Origin: an uncultured beta proteobacterium
GTDB taxonomy: Bacteria; Pseudomonadota; Gammaproteobacteria; Burkholderiales; Burkholderiaceae_C
Direction of reading: 5' to 3'
Assembly: GCA_903845345.1 (NCBI GenBank)
Contig: CAIMXF010000211.1
Span: 1-35,003 of the forward strand
DNA length: 35,003 nucleotides
How positions within the stretch are numbered: position 1 is the stretch's first letter; each line of letters starts with the position of its first letter. A model generated the notes under the pieces. It ran no database searches. It was given only the letters and a program-made list of their open reading frames with translations, and was not told where the DNA came from. Made by a program: the position numbers and the translations under genes. Positions 7,971 through 18,431 of the stretch are shown one piece after another.

Positions 7971-9190
7971 GAGTCTTGCTTCCCATGATTCTCGATGGCC
8001 GGCGCCGGGGTCCATTCGAGTGCTGCCCGGCAGCCACCGCTGGGCAGGCCCTCGAGTCGCAGGCGCGCGCCCGGCCCGAACGCGTGGTGCAGGCGGCTGC
8101 GCACGTTGGCCAGCCCCAGACCCTCTGTCGGCGCGGCGCTTGCCGGCCAACCGGGACCGTCATCGTCCACCCACAGGCGCAGCCGGTCATCTTCGCTGTC
8201 GCCACCGAGAACCACGGTGACCGCTCGCAGGCTAGCTTCCACGCCGTGCTCGATCGCATTCTCGACCAGGGTCATCAGCAGGCCCGAGGGCAGCGATTGT
8301 GCGAGGAGGCCGGAGGGGATCTCATCGCGCCAGGCCAGTCGCGCACCCAGACGCTGCTGCATGATCGTCAGGTACTGTGCGGCCATGCTGGCCTCCTCGG
8401 CGATCGTGACGCGCTCGCGGCCGATGAGCTCGGTGCCGGCGCGCAGGAATCCGGTGAGCGTGTGCAGCAACGGGCCGGCGCGAGGATCGCCGTTGTCGAC
8501 CCAGTGCTGCAAGGCCGCCAGCGTGTTGAAGATGAAGTGGGGCTGGATCTGCGCATGCAACAGCCGCAGTTCCGCCTGCTGCGAGCGCAGCGCCGACTGA
8601 TCGCGCTCATGGACGAGTTGGAGGCGCTCCACCTCCTGCGCCAGCACATGGCGGCGCCAGCTGGCAACGCCCCACTGCACGAGCAGCAGGAGTGCCACCA
8701 GGCCGACGACCAGCGGCAAGGCGGCGAGTGACGCGAAGGCGAAGCGCTGCAAGCTGGGGACGTCGTGGCCGGTCAGAGTTGCCAGCAACAGGCCGCAAGC
8801 CGCCCCCATCACGCCAAGCAGGAAGGAGACGCCGGTCACGCGCAGCATGCGCCGGCCTTCGAAGCGTTCGGGCTTCATCCAGGGCCCGAGGGTCGTGCCG
8901 ATCACGCCAAGCCACAGGATGCCGCCCCCGGGCACCGCGGCGAAGAAGGGGATGTGCATTTTCGTCAGGCCCCAGATGATCCCCGCGAGCGCCAGCAGCA
9001 AGGTTGCGGCGAAGGCGCGGCCGGTGGGCGTGGTGTACAGCCAGAGATCGACGTTGCGCGACCAGGCTCCGAGATCGGCCGGCATGCGTGCATAGCGGGG
9101 TTCGGCCCAGCGAAGATAGCGCTGGAACAACCAGCCACCGGGCGCGCGCGCGGTGTCTGGAGCGGGGGCGGGGGTGGTATTCGTGTTCAT
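7967..9190 (-). CDS. LytS/AlgZ-like sensor histidine kinase
   Basis: The product is about 407 residues. The N-terminal half has about four membrane segments (around residues 60-76, 86-105, 115-137 and 150-175, in AATLLLALAGIIWGL, GILWLGVIGTTLG, VSFLLGVMGAACGLLLATL and LPLVVGLVALLLLV). A coiled coil then leads into a His_kinase domain with the phosphoacceptor His at about 218 in QIQPHFIFNTL. The ATPase domain shows LVENAIEHGV (N box), DDDGPGW and GLGLANVRSRL (G boxes). ATG 9190 is preferred over upstream in-frame starts up to 9280, because the extra residues are unlike the family; the ribosome-binding site is weak. It forms an operon with the regulator. The signal it senses is unknown. The 295 bases between it and oppF hold no gene. 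Confidence 0.9.
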   Translation of the reverse strand: MNTNTTPAPAPDTARAPGGWLFQRYLRWAEPRYARMPADLGAWSRNVDLWLYTTPTGRAFAATLLLALAGIIWGLTKMHIPFFAAVPGGGILWLGVIGTTLGPWMKPERFEGRRMLRVTGVSFLLGVMGAACGLLLATLTGHDVPSLQRFAFASLAALPLVVGLVALLLLVQWGVASWRRHVLAQEVERLQLVHERDQSALRSQQAELRLLHAQIQPHFIFNTLAALQHWVDNGDPRAGPLLHTLTGFLRAGTELIGRERVTIAEEASMAAQYLTIMQQRLGARLAWRDEIPSGLLAQSLPSGLLMTLVENAIEHGVEASLRAVTVVLGGDSEDDRLRLWVDDDGPGWPASAAPTEGLGLANVRSRLHHAFGPGARLRLEGLPSGGCRAALEWTPAPAIENHGKQDS

Positions 9191-9485
9191 GATCGACAGC
9201 CTAGCGGCGCTGCCATCCGCCGCCATGGCTGCCGCGCGGATTGGCAGATCCGGCGTCATGAATGGCGGGCGGCGGCGCATGAACGGAGGGCCGGAAATGG
9301 CCCGCCGCGCGCCAGTGATATTGGCACCGAGTGTCCCGGACCGCGGGGTGAAGCCTGCGCGAATGCGCCATGCACGCGCGCCAATGTCCGCGGTTGCCGG
9401 CGAAGGGCTCGCATCATCGATTGACGTATGACAACCGACAACAATTCACGCTGCACGCGCCCCCGGGCCCGCGAACGAGGACGTG

Positions 9486-10482
9486 TCAGGCCGGCCGCTC
9501 GGCCGCCAGCAGGCAGGCCGACTGCGTCTCGACGTCCAGCGCGCGCAGCGCCGGCTTCTCCCGGGTGCAGTCCGCGATCGCCTTCGGGCAGCGCGTGCGG
9601 AACACGCAGCCCGACGGTGGATCGATCGGCGACGGCATGTCGCCCGACAGCAGTTGCAGCACCTTGTGGCGCTCGACGCGCGGATCGGGGACGGGAATGG
9701 CCGACAGCAGCGCCTCGGTGTACGGATGCCCCGGCCGCGCGTACAGCGCGTCGCTGGCGGCGATCTCCATCGGCTTGCCCAGGTACAGCACCAGCACGCG
9801 GTCGCTGATGTGCTTGACCACCGCGAGGTCGTGCGCGATGAAGATCAGCGCGAGGCCCTTGCGGCGCTGCAGCTCCTGCAGCAGGTTGACGATCTGCGCG
9901 CGGATCGACACGTCCAGCGCCGACACCGGCTCGTCGCAGATGATCAGCTTGGGCTCGAGGATCAGCGCCCGCGCGATGCCGATGCGCTGGCACTGGCCGC
10001 CAGAGAACTCGTGCGGGTAGCGGTTGATCTGCTGCGGCGTGAGGCCGACCTCGGCCATCACGGCCGCGACCTTCTCGTGCACCTGCGCGTCGCTCAGCTC
10101 GGGGCGATGCACGCGCAACGGCTCGCCGATGATGCGCGCCACGGTCATGCGCGGGTTCAGCGAAGCGAGCGGATCCTGGAAGATGATCTGGATGTCGCGC
10201 CGCGCGGCGAGCCAGGCGGCGTGGTCGTCGGGCCGCAGCGTCCTGCCGGCCCAGACGACCTCGCCGCCGGTGGCCGGGATCAGGTTGAGGCAGGCGCGCG
10301 CCAGCGTCGACTTGCCGCAGCCGGATTCGCCGACGATGCCCAGCGTTTCGCCGGGATACAGGTCGAACGACACGCCGTCGACGGCCTTCAGCGTGGCGGC
10401 GGGCGTCCACGGCCAGGCCTTGCGGTCGCGCACCTTGAAGTGCACCTGGAGGTCGCGGACGGACAGCAGCGGCGTCTTCGCG

Positions 10483-10490
<8 letters not shown>
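9486..10490 (-). CDS. oppF: Oligopeptide ABC transporter ATPase OppF
   Basis: This is one of the two ATPase subunits that power the oligopeptide importer on the cytoplasmic face. Walker A is GESGCGKST (54-62), the Q loop is [13 protein letters not shown], the signature is [16 protein letters not shown] (from about 161), and Walker B is [14 protein letters not shown] (182-195). The H-loop region is [18 protein letters not shown]. The C-terminal oligopeptide extension (from about 235) ends with the Cys-rich [19 protein letters not shown] segment known to bind an Fe-S cluster in relatives. At 334 residues the length is typical. It overlaps oppD by 8 bp and is the last gene of the operon. No convincing terminator with a T-run follows. 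Confidence 0.95.
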
Positions 10491-11493
<1,003 letters not shown>

Positions 11494-11497
11494 CGTT

Positions 11498-12382
11498 TCA
11501 GCGCTCCTTCGGGTCGAGCGCGTCGCGCAGGCCGTCGCCGATGAAGTTCGCGCAGTAGAGCGTGATCGACAGCGCGCTGGCGGGAAACAGGATCATCCAC
11601 GGCGTGGCGGCCATCACCGCGGCGCCGTCGTGGATCAGCACGCCCCAGCTGGTCATCGGCTCCTGCACGCCGAGGCCGAGGAACGAGAGCACCGACTCGG
11701 TGAGGATCACGCCCGGCACCAGGATCGACGTATAGATCACCACCACGCCCATCAGGTTGGGCACGACATGCTGGAAGATGATGCGCCAGGTCGGCACGCC
11801 GATGGCGCGCGCGGCCTCGACGAACTCGCGCGACTTGATCGACAGCGTCTGGCCGCGCACGACGCGCGCCATGTCCAGCCACGAGAACGCGGCGATCGCG
11901 GCCACCACCAGCAGGATGTCGCGGCCGAACACGGTGACGACGAGGATGGCGATCAGCAGGTAGGGCACGGCGTAGGCCATGTCGACGATGCGCATCATCA
12001 GGCTGTCGACGCGCCCGCCCGCGAAGCCCGCCACCGCGCCCCAGACCACGCCGATCGTGACCGACACCAGCGTCGCCAGCACGCCCACCAGCAGCGAGAT
12101 GCGTCCGCCGATCAGCGTGCGCACCAGCAGGTCGCGCCCGAGTTCGTCGGTGCCGAACAGGTGCCAGCCGGCACGCGTCGGCGGATTGCTCATCAGGTTC
12201 CAGTCGACCGAGTCGAACGCGTTGGGCAGCAGCATCGGGCCGAACACGCAGGCCAGCGTGATCAGCGCCAGCACCACGACGCTGCCGACGGCCGCGCGGT
12301 TGCGCAGGAAGCGCTGGCGCGCGTCGCGCCAGGGGCTGCGACCGGCGGGGGCGGCATCGAGGGTGGTCGTGGCGGCGCTCAT
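11498..12382 (-). CDS. oppC: Oligopeptide ABC transporter permease OppC
   Basis: This inner-membrane permease subunit has 294 residues from ATG 12382, which begins one base after the oppB stop; a longer frame to 12415 would lie inside oppB. The N-terminal helix (VGSVVVLALITLACVFGPMLL) is followed by the OppC/DppC landmark HLFGTDELGRDLLVRTL. The EAA loop that docks on the ATPases is REFVEAARAIGVPTWRIIFQ, then HVVPNLMG. About six membrane segments are visible, and the protein ends in FIGDGLRDALDPKER, the usual C-terminus of this family. It pairs with OppB. Confidence 0.94.
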   Translation of the reverse strand: MSAATTTLDAAPAGRSPWRDARQRFLRNRAAVGSVVVLALITLACVFGPMLLPNAFDSVDWNLMSNPPTRAGWHLFGTDELGRDLLVRTLIGGRISLLVGVLATLVSVTIGVVWGAVAGFAGGRVDSLMMRIVDMAYAVPYLLIAILVVTVFGRDILLVVAAIAAFSWLDMARVVRGQTLSIKSREFVEAARAIGVPTWRIIFQHVVPNLMGVVVIYTSILVPGVILTESVLSFLGLGVQEPMTSWGVLIHDGAAVMAATPWMILFPASALSITLYCANFIGDGLRDALDPKER

Positions 12383-12383
12383 C

Positions 12384-13304
12384 TCAATAGCGGATCTTCG
12401 GGTCGAGCCACGCATAGGCCAGGTCGACGACCAGGTTCAGGAACACCGCCAGCACGGTCACCAGCACGACGAGCCCGAGCACCAGCGTGTAGTCGCGGTC
12501 GGACGCGCCGTTGACGATCAGCTTGCCCAGCCCGGGGATCGAGAACCACGACTCGGTGACGATGGCCGAGGTGATCGACGCGATCGCCAGCGGCCCGATC
12601 ACCGACACCACCGGCAGCAGCGCCGGCCGCAGCGCGTGGCGCATCACGACCAGGCGCATCGGCAGGCCCTTGGCGCGCGCGGTGCGGATGAAGTTGGAGC
12701 TGAGCACCTCGATCAGGCTGCCGCGCATGATGCGGCCGATGGTGGACATGTTGATCAGCGTGAGCAGCGCGATGGGCAGGATCATGTAGCGCGGCGCGAA
12801 GTCGTCCCAGCCGCCCGACGGCAGCCAGGGCAAGGCGATCGCGAACACCAGCACCAGCACCGGCCCCAGCACGAACGACGGCAGCACGCTGCCGATGTTG
12901 CCCACCAGCATGACGGCGTAGTCGACCGCGCTGTTCTGGCGCAGCGCCGCGACGATGCCGAGTGCGACGCCCAGGATCACCGCGATCACCATCGCCGTGC
13001 CGCCGATGGCCAGCGACACCGGCAGCGCCCGCGCGACGAGGTCGTTGACCGACCAGTCGGCATAGCGGAACGACGCGCCGAGGTCGCCGTGCAGCAGGCT
13101 GTTCAGGTAGTACAGGTACTGCTTCCACAGCGGCATGTCGAGGTGGTACTTGGCCTGCAGGTTGGCCAGCACCGCGTCGGAGACCTTGCGCTCGGCGTCG
13201 AACGGCCCGCCCGGCGTGAAGTGCAGCAGCAGGTAGCAGATCGTCACCACGGCGAGCACCGTGGGGATCGTGACGAGGAGGCGTCTGAGGACGTAGGCCC
13301 ACAT
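12384..13304 (-). CDS. oppB: Oligopeptide ABC transporter permease OppB
   Basis: This inner-membrane permease subunit has 306 residues. It starts with the family N-terminus MWAYVLRRLLVTIPTVLAVV, followed by a periplasmic segment (FTPGGPFDAERKVSD ... LGASFRYADWSVNDLV) shared by OppB/DppB. The EAA loop is SSNFIRTARAKGLPMRLVVM, then RHALRPALLPVV, and the C-terminus is VDLAYAWLDPKIRY, as in E. coli OppB. About six membrane helices are apparent. It begins 21 bp after the stop of oppA1 and is followed by oppC with one base between them. It forms the translocation channel with OppC. Confidence 0.95.
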   Translation of the reverse strand: MWAYVLRRLLVTIPTVLAVVTICYLLLHFTPGGPFDAERKVSDAVLANLQAKYHLDMPLWKQYLYYLNSLLHGDLGASFRYADWSVNDLVARALPVSLAIGGTAMVIAVILGVALGIVAALRQNSAVDYAVMLVGNIGSVLPSFVLGPVLVLVFAIALPWLPSGGWDDFAPRYMILPIALLTLINMSTIGRIMRGSLIEVLSSNFIRTARAKGLPMRLVVMRHALRPALLPVVSVIGPLAIASITSAIVTESWFSIPGLGKLIVNGASDRDYTLVLGLVVLVTVLAVFLNLVVDLAYAWLDPKIRY

Positions 13305-13325
13305 GGATCGGTTCTGCCTGTGCGG

Positions 13326-14945
13326 TCAGTGCTTCAGGATGTAGAAGTCCTTGCTGCGGTACCGATCGGTGCCGTTCGCATCGTCGTAGCCGCCGATCCA
13401 CGGCTTGATCAGGCGCGGCACCGAGTACTGCAGCAGCGGGATCAGCGGGTAGTCGTCCATCGCCAGCTTGGCCGCTTGCGTCAACAGCGCCTCGCGCCTG
13501 GCCGGGTCGGTGCTCGCGTTGCCCTGCTCGATCAGCTCCTCGGCCTTCTTGTTGCAGGTCCGGTTGTCGTTGGCGTCCGATCCGCATTGCACCAGCGCGA
13601 GGAAGATGGTCGCGTCGTTGAAGGTCGCCACCCAGCCGTTGCGCGCGATCTGGTAGTCGCCGTCGTGGCGCTTGCGCACCAGCACCTTGAACTCGAGGCT
13701 GTCCATGTCGGTCTCGAGGCCCAGCTTGGTCTTCCACTCGGAGGCCGTGAAGATGGCGACCTTCTTGTGATAGTCGCTGTTGTTGTACGTGAACTTCAGG
13801 TGCGTGCCCGGCTTCACGCCGGCCTCGGCGAGCAGCTTCTTCGCCTCGGCGATCTTCCTGTCCATCGGCCAGTCGGCCCAGTCATAGCGCGTCTGGCTGA
13901 TGCTGGCCAGGCCCTTGACGGCCAGCCCGTAAAGCGGCGGCTGGCCGTCGGCCGTCACCTTGCCGGCCAGGATGTCGCGATCGATCACCATGGACAGCGC
14001 CTTGCGCACGCGGATGTCCTTCAACAGCGGATCGGCGTTGTTCAACGAGTAATAGCGGATCCCCAGCAGCGGCCCGTTGTGCATCTCGGCCGGGTACTGC
14101 GCCTTCAGCGCGGTGAACACGCCGGGCGCGAGCTGCTGCATGAAGTCGTTCTCGCCGGACTGGTACAGCTTCAGGTCGGCGTTGTTGTCTTCCACGCACA
14201 GGTAGGTCACGCGCGTCAGCTGCACGTTGGCGGCATCCCAGTAGGTCGGGCTCTTCTCGATCACGACCTTGCTGTTGACCTGCCAGTCCTTGAGCACATA
14301 AGCGCCGTTGCCGACCATGTTGCCGGGCTTGGTCCAGTCGCGGCCGAACTTGTCTATCGTCGCCTTGGGCTGCGGCGCGTACTGCGCCACCGACACCACC
14401 CGCAGCAGGTAGGGCACCGGGCCGGCGGTCTTCACCTCGAGCGTCTGCTTGTCGATCGCCCGCACGCCGAGTTCGGTCACCGGCTTCCTGCCGTTGACGA
14501 CCTCGAGGCCGTTGAGCAGGTAGACGCCGTAGGTGGCCGCGATCTTGGCCGCGGTCTTCGGATCGAGGAAGCGTCGCCACGCGTAGACGAAATCGTCGGC
14601 GGTGACGGGCTGGCCGTTGGACCAGACCGCGTTCTTGCGCAGCTTGAAGACCCAGGTCGTGGCGTCGGTCTGCTTCCACGACTCGGCGACGCCGGGCACG
14701 ACGTTGTCGTGGTGGTCGGTCGAGGTGAGGCCCTCGAACAGGTCGCGATCGATCTCGCCGGCGTTGACCGTCTCGATGTACGCGGGATCGAGCGACTCCG
14801 GCTCCGCACCGTTGTTGCGCACCATCTCCTGCCTGGGCGACAGCTGCGTGCCGGGCGGAATCGTCGCGGCCTGCAAGGCGCCGGCGGTGGTCAGCGCCAG
14901 CAGCACGAGGGCGCGTGCGAGGGGCGACTTGGAGCGCTTGCTCAT
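13326..14945 (-). CDS. oppA: Oligopeptide-binding protein OppA, paralog 1
   Basis: This periplasmic substrate-binding protein (SBP_bac_5 family, OppA/MppA type) has 539 residues. A Sec signal peptide (RALVLLALTTAGALQAA) precedes the mature start near ATIPPGTQL. Family landmarks are RQEMVRNNGAEPESLDP, LFEGLTSTDHHDNVVPG, DATTWVFKLRKNAVWSNGQ and VRKALSMVIDRDILAGKV. ATG 14945 is chosen because it starts the signal peptide and has GGAGC upstream; the frame also runs open to 15164, but that part is not family-like. It is the copy closest to oppB. Its C-terminus (RSKDFYILKH) resembles the short relic at 15037 more than the other paralogs do. Confidence 0.94.
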   Translation of the reverse strand: MSKRSKSPLARALVLLALTTAGALQAATIPPGTQLSPRQEMVRNNGAEPESLDPAYIETVNAGEIDRDLFEGLTSTDHHDNVVPGVAESWKQTDATTWVFKLRKNAVWSNGQPVTADDFVYAWRRFLDPKTAAKIAATYGVYLLNGLEVVNGRKPVTELGVRAIDKQTLEVKTAGPVPYLLRVVSVAQYAPQPKATIDKFGRDWTKPGNMVGNGAYVLKDWQVNSKVVIEKSPTYWDAANVQLTRVTYLCVEDNNADLKLYQSGENDFMQQLAPGVFTALKAQYPAEMHNGPLLGIRYYSLNNADPLLKDIRVRKALSMVIDRDILAGKVTADGQPPLYGLAVKGLASISQTRYDWADWPMDRKIAEAKKLLAEAGVKPGTHLKFTYNNSDYHKKVAIFTASEWKTKLGLETDMDSLEFKVLVRKRHDGDYQIARNGWVATFNDATIFLALVQCGSDANDNRTCNKKAEELIEQGNASTDPARREALLTQAAKLAMDDYPLIPLLQYSVPRLIKPWIGGYDDANGTDRYRSKDFYILKH

Positions 14946-15036
14946 TTCAGGAAAGCTCCGGAGGCAACGTTGAACGAGGCGGCTGCAGTATAGGGGCGCG
15001 AGGCAAACCAAGCAGGTTTCGGGCCACGGCGGCGAT

Positions 15037-15075
15037 TCAGTGCTCGAGGATGTAGAAGTCCTTGCTGCGATTGCG
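15037..15075 (-). pseudogene. C-terminal relic of a fourth oppA copy
   Basis: On the minus strand this stretch reads RNRSKDFYILEH followed by TGA, the exact C-terminal motif of the three flanking OppA proteins (RSKDFYILKH, RSKDFYVIRH). It lies 11 bases after the oppA2 stop and belongs to neither gene. The simplest reading is that an extra oppA copy was lost by recombination between tandem repeats, leaving only its last 12 codons and stop. It is too short to encode anything by itself. Confidence 0.7.
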
Positions 15076-15088
15076 ATGGGGCGACGCG

Positions 15089-16702
15089 TCAGTGCCTGAT
15101 CACGTAGAAATCCTTGCTGCGGAACGCGTCCTGGTCGTTCGCGTCGTCGTAGCCCCCGATCCACGGCTTGACCAGCCGCGGCGTGGACATCTGCAGCAGC
15201 GGGATCATCGGGTAGTCGTCCATCTCGACGCGCGCGGCCTGTGTCATCAAGGCCTTGCGCCGCACCGGATCGACGGTCGCGCTGGCCTGCCGGATGAGTT
15301 CGTCACCGGCCTTGTTGCAGCTCTTGTCGTCGTTCGCGTCGTTGCCGCATTGCACCAGCTCGAGAAGGCCGGTGATGTCCGCGTAGCCCGGAATCCAGGC
15401 GTGGCGTGCGATCTGGTAATCGCCGCTCTGGCGCTTGCGGATCAGCACCTTGTATTCCATCGTCTCCATGTCGGTGTCCAGCCCGAGCTTGGTCTTCCAC
15501 TCGGACGCCGTGAAGATCGCGACCTTCTTGTGGTACTCGCTGGTGTTGTAGGCAAACTTCAGGCGCGTGCCCGGCTTGACGCCGGCCGCCGCGAGCAGCT
15601 GGCGCGCCTCGGCGACGCGCCGCGCCATCGGCCAGTCGGCCCATTCGTAGCGCAGCATGTCGACGCCCTCGCTGCCCTTGACCATCAGTCCGTAGGCCGG
15701 CACCTGGCCGTCCGCCGTCACCTTGTCGGCCAGGATCTCGCGGTCGATCACCATGGAGAGCGCCTTGCGCACGCGCACGTCCTTCAGCAGCGGGTCGAGG
15801 TTGTTCAGCGCGTGGAAGCGCAGCGCGATCTCGGCGCTGTTGTGGATGTCCTTCGGGTACTGCGCCTTCAGCGACGCGTAGGTGCCGGGCGGCAGGTGCG
15901 ACATCATGTCCTCCTCGCCCGACTGGTACAGCTTCAAGTCGGCATTGTTGTCCTCCACGGGCAGGTAGGTGACGCGCGTGAGGGAGACGTTGGCTGCGTC
16001 CCAATACTTCGGATTCTTCTCGACGACGACCTTGCTGTTGACCTGCCAGTCCTTGAGCACGTATGCGCCGTTGCCGACCAGGTTGCCGGGCTTGGTCCAG
16101 TCGTGCCCGAGCTTGTCGATGACGGCGTGCGGCGTCGGACTGAACTGCGACGTCGCCAGCACCATCGGCAGGAACGGCATCGGGCTGGGCGTCTTCACCT
16201 CGAGGGTGCTGGCGTCGATCGCGCGCACGCCCAGGGCGGCAACCGGCATCTTGCCTTGCGTGATGGCCACGCCGTTGAGGATGTAGGCGCCGAACGTCGA
16301 GCCGAGCGGCGCGGCGTTCTTCGGATCGACCAGCCGATGCCAGCCGTAGACGAAATCCTGCGCCGTCACCGGATCGCCGTTCGACCACAGCGCGTTGCGG
16401 CGCAGCTTGAAGATCCACGTCGTCGGATCGACCTGCTGCCAGGATTGCGCGACGCCCGGCACGACCCTGGAATGCTCGTCGAGCGCCGTCAGGCTTTCGA
16501 ACAGATCGACCAGGATGTTGTTGGCGATGTCGGATTCGATCAGCGCCGGATCGAGCGACTCCGGCTCGCCGCCGTTGTTGCGCACCATCTCCTGCTTCGC
16601 AGCGAGCACGGTGCCCGGCGGGATGGTGGCGGCATGCGCCGAGGCGAGCGCGCCGACGAACAGCGCGAGGACGGCGAGGGTTCTTGCAAGGGTCATGTTC
16701 AT
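15089..16702 (-). CDS. oppA: Oligopeptide-binding protein OppA, paralog 2
   Basis: This second periplasmic binding protein of the operon has 537 residues, with a signal peptide (LARTLAVLALFVGALASAHA) and mature start at ATIPPGTVL. It is collinear with the other two copies: RQEMVRNN-type start (KQEMVRNNGGEPESLDPAL), DPTTWIFKLRRNALWSNGD, GNLVGNGAYVLKDWQVNSKV, VRKALSMVIDREILADKV and the tail RSKDFYVIRH. Differences cluster in segments such as SPMPFLPMVLATSQFSPTP, which may alter peptide choice. It begins 10 bp after the oppA3 stop and is followed, after 143 bp including an oppA relic, by oppA1. Confidence 0.94.
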   Translation of the reverse strand: MNMTLARTLAVLALFVGALASAHAATIPPGTVLAAKQEMVRNNGGEPESLDPALIESDIANNILVDLFESLTALDEHSRVVPGVAQSWQQVDPTTWIFKLRRNALWSNGDPVTAQDFVYGWHRLVDPKNAAPLGSTFGAYILNGVAITQGKMPVAALGVRAIDASTLEVKTPSPMPFLPMVLATSQFSPTPHAVIDKLGHDWTKPGNLVGNGAYVLKDWQVNSKVVVEKNPKYWDAANVSLTRVTYLPVEDNNADLKLYQSGEEDMMSHLPPGTYASLKAQYPKDIHNSAEIALRFHALNNLDPLLKDVRVRKALSMVIDREILADKVTADGQVPAYGLMVKGSEGVDMLRYEWADWPMARRVAEARQLLAAAGVKPGTRLKFAYNTSEYHKKVAIFTASEWKTKLGLDTDMETMEYKVLIRKRQSGDYQIARHAWIPGYADITGLLELVQCGNDANDDKSCNKAGDELIRQASATVDPVRRKALMTQAARVEMDDYPMIPLLQMSTPRLVKPWIGGYDDANDQDAFRSKDFYVIRH

Positions 16703-16712
16703 TCGCCTGGGG

Positions 16713-18332
16713 TCAGTGCCGGATCACGTAGAAGTCCTTGCTGCGGAACCCGTCCTGGTCGTTCGCGTCGTCATAGCCGCCGATCCACGGCTTCACGAGT
16801 CGCGGCACCGACATCTGCAGCAGCGGGATCTGCGGATAGTCTTCCATCTCGAGCCGCGTCGCCTGCGTCATCAGCGCCTTGCGCCGGGCGGGGTCGGACT
16901 GCGCGCTCGCCTGGTGGATCAGGTCGTCGGCGGCCCGGTCGCAGATCCTGCTGTCGTTCTCCACCGCGCCGCACTGCACCAGCTGCAGGAACCCGGTGAT
17001 GTCGGCATAGCCGGGAATCCACGCCTTGCGCACGATCTGCAGCGCGCCGTCGTGCGCCTTGCGCATCAGCACCTTCTGCTCCATCGAGTCGATGTCGGTG
17101 TCCAGGCCCAGCTTGGTCTTCCACTCGGAGGCCGCGAAGATCGCCATCTTCTTGTGGAAGTCGCTGTTGTTGTAGGCGAAGCGCAGCCGCGTGCCGGGCT
17201 TGACGCCGGCCGCGACCAGCAGCTTCTTCGCCTCGGCGACCTTCCTGTCCATGGGCCAGTCGGCCCAGTCGTAGCGCACCGGGTCGACGCCCTCGCTGCC
17301 CTTGACCGTCAGGCCGTACAGCGGCACCTCGCCGTCGGCCGTGACCTTGCCGGCCAGGATGTCGCGGTCGATCACCATCGTCAGCGCCTTGCGCACGCGC
17401 ACGTCCTTCAGCAGCGGATCGGTGGTGTTGAGCACGTAGAACCGCTGGGCGATGAGCAGGCTGTTGTGCATCTCCTTCGGATACTGCGTCTTCAGCGCCA
17501 GGTAGGTGCCCGGCGAAACGCGCAGCATCATGTCCTCCTCGCCGGACTGGTACAGCTTCAGGTCCGCGTTGCCGTCTTCGACCGGCAGGTAGGTGGCGCG
17601 CGTGAGCACCACGCTGGCGGCGTCCCAGTAGCGGGCGTTCTTCTCGACGACGATCTTGCTGTTGACCTGCCAGTCCTTGAGAACGAACGCGCCGTTGCAG
17701 ACCATGTTGCCCGGCTTGGTCCAGTTGATGCCGAACTTCTCCACGGTCGCCCGCGGCACCGGAAACAGCTGCGCCTGCGACATCAGGTCCGGCATGAACG
17801 ACACCGGGCCCGCCGTCTTGAGCTCCAGCGTGACCGCGTCGATCGCGCGCACGCCCAGCGCGGTCGGCGGCAGCTTGCCCTGCGCGATGGCGTCGCCGTT
17901 GAGGAAATACGCGCCGTACACCGCGCCCAGCGGCGCCGCGGTCTTCGGATCGACGAAGCGCTGCAGGCTGTAGACGAAGTCCTGCGCAGTCAGCGGTTCG
18001 CCGTCGGACCACGTCGTGTTCCTGCGCAGGCTGAAGATCCAGGTGGTCGCGTCCGTCTGCCGCCACGAGTGGGCGACGCCCGGCACGACCCGGGCATGGT
18101 TGTCGAGGGTGGTCAGGCCCTCGAAGAGATCGAGGAGGATGCTGCCGGCCGCGGCCGACTCGGTCAGCGCCGGATCGAGCGACTCCGGCTCGCCGCCGTT
18201 GTTGCGCACCATCTCCTGCCTGGCCGCGAGCGGCGTGCCGGGTGGAACGACGGCGGCCGCGGCGCCGAGCGCAGAGGCGACCAGGCCCACGCCGACGAGC
18301 CGCGCAACGGTGCGGTGCAGTCCTGAAACCAT
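16713..18332 (-). CDS. oppA: Oligopeptide-binding protein OppA, paralog 3 (first gene of operon)
   Basis: This third binding protein (539 residues) is the promoter-proximal gene. ATG 18332 has a strong GGAGGGATCCC leader, clearly the best start; the frame open to 18452 lacks such a site. The signal peptide is VARLVGVGLVASALGAAAA. Family landmarks are present (RQEMVRNNGGEPESLDPAL, DATTWIFSLRRNTTWSDGE, VRKALTMVIDRDILAGKV, RSKDFYVIRH). One oddity: the segment that reads VGNGAYVLKDW in the other two copies is VCNGAFVLKDW here, putting a Cys in a conserved Gly position. The operon promoter should lie in 18333-18480, shared with divergent rlpA; no clear -35/-10 is seen. Confidence 0.94.
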   Translation of the reverse strand: MVSGLHRTVARLVGVGLVASALGAAAAVVPPGTPLAARQEMVRNNGGEPESLDPALTESAAAGSILLDLFEGLTTLDNHARVVPGVAHSWRQTDATTWIFSLRRNTTWSDGEPLTAQDFVYSLQRFVDPKTAAPLGAVYGAYFLNGDAIAQGKLPPTALGVRAIDAVTLELKTAGPVSFMPDLMSQAQLFPVPRATVEKFGINWTKPGNMVCNGAFVLKDWQVNSKIVVEKNARYWDAASVVLTRATYLPVEDGNADLKLYQSGEEDMMLRVSPGTYLALKTQYPKEMHNSLLIAQRFYVLNTTDPLLKDVRVRKALTMVIDRDILAGKVTADGEVPLYGLTVKGSEGVDPVRYDWADWPMDRKVAEAKKLLVAAGVKPGTRLRFAYNNSDFHKKMAIFAASEWKTKLGLDTDIDSMEQKVLMRKAHDGALQIVRKAWIPGYADITGFLQLVQCGAVENDSRICDRAADDLIHQASAQSDPARRKALMTQATRLEMEDYPQIPLLQMSVPRLVKPWIGGYDDANDQDGFRSKDFYVIRH

Positions 18333-18431
18333 GGGATCCCTCCGCGTCGCCTGTGCCCTTCGTGCGGGCCTGCTGACGGTGGATTGAAGCACAAAGACCG
18401 GTTCCGAGCGTCGGTGTAAGCTCGCCCCGCG

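Noticed and set aside
9191-9485. A possible gene or promoter between oppF and the histidine kinase
   Set aside because: No frame resembles a protein, and the best TTGTCA-like -35 lacks a matching -10 at the proper distance.
11979-14993. A 1004-residue plus-strand open frame opposite oppA1/oppB/oppC
   Set aside because: It is antisense to well-supported opp genes, is rich in His/Arg/Gln low complexity typical of GC-rich shadow frames, and has no recognisable domain.
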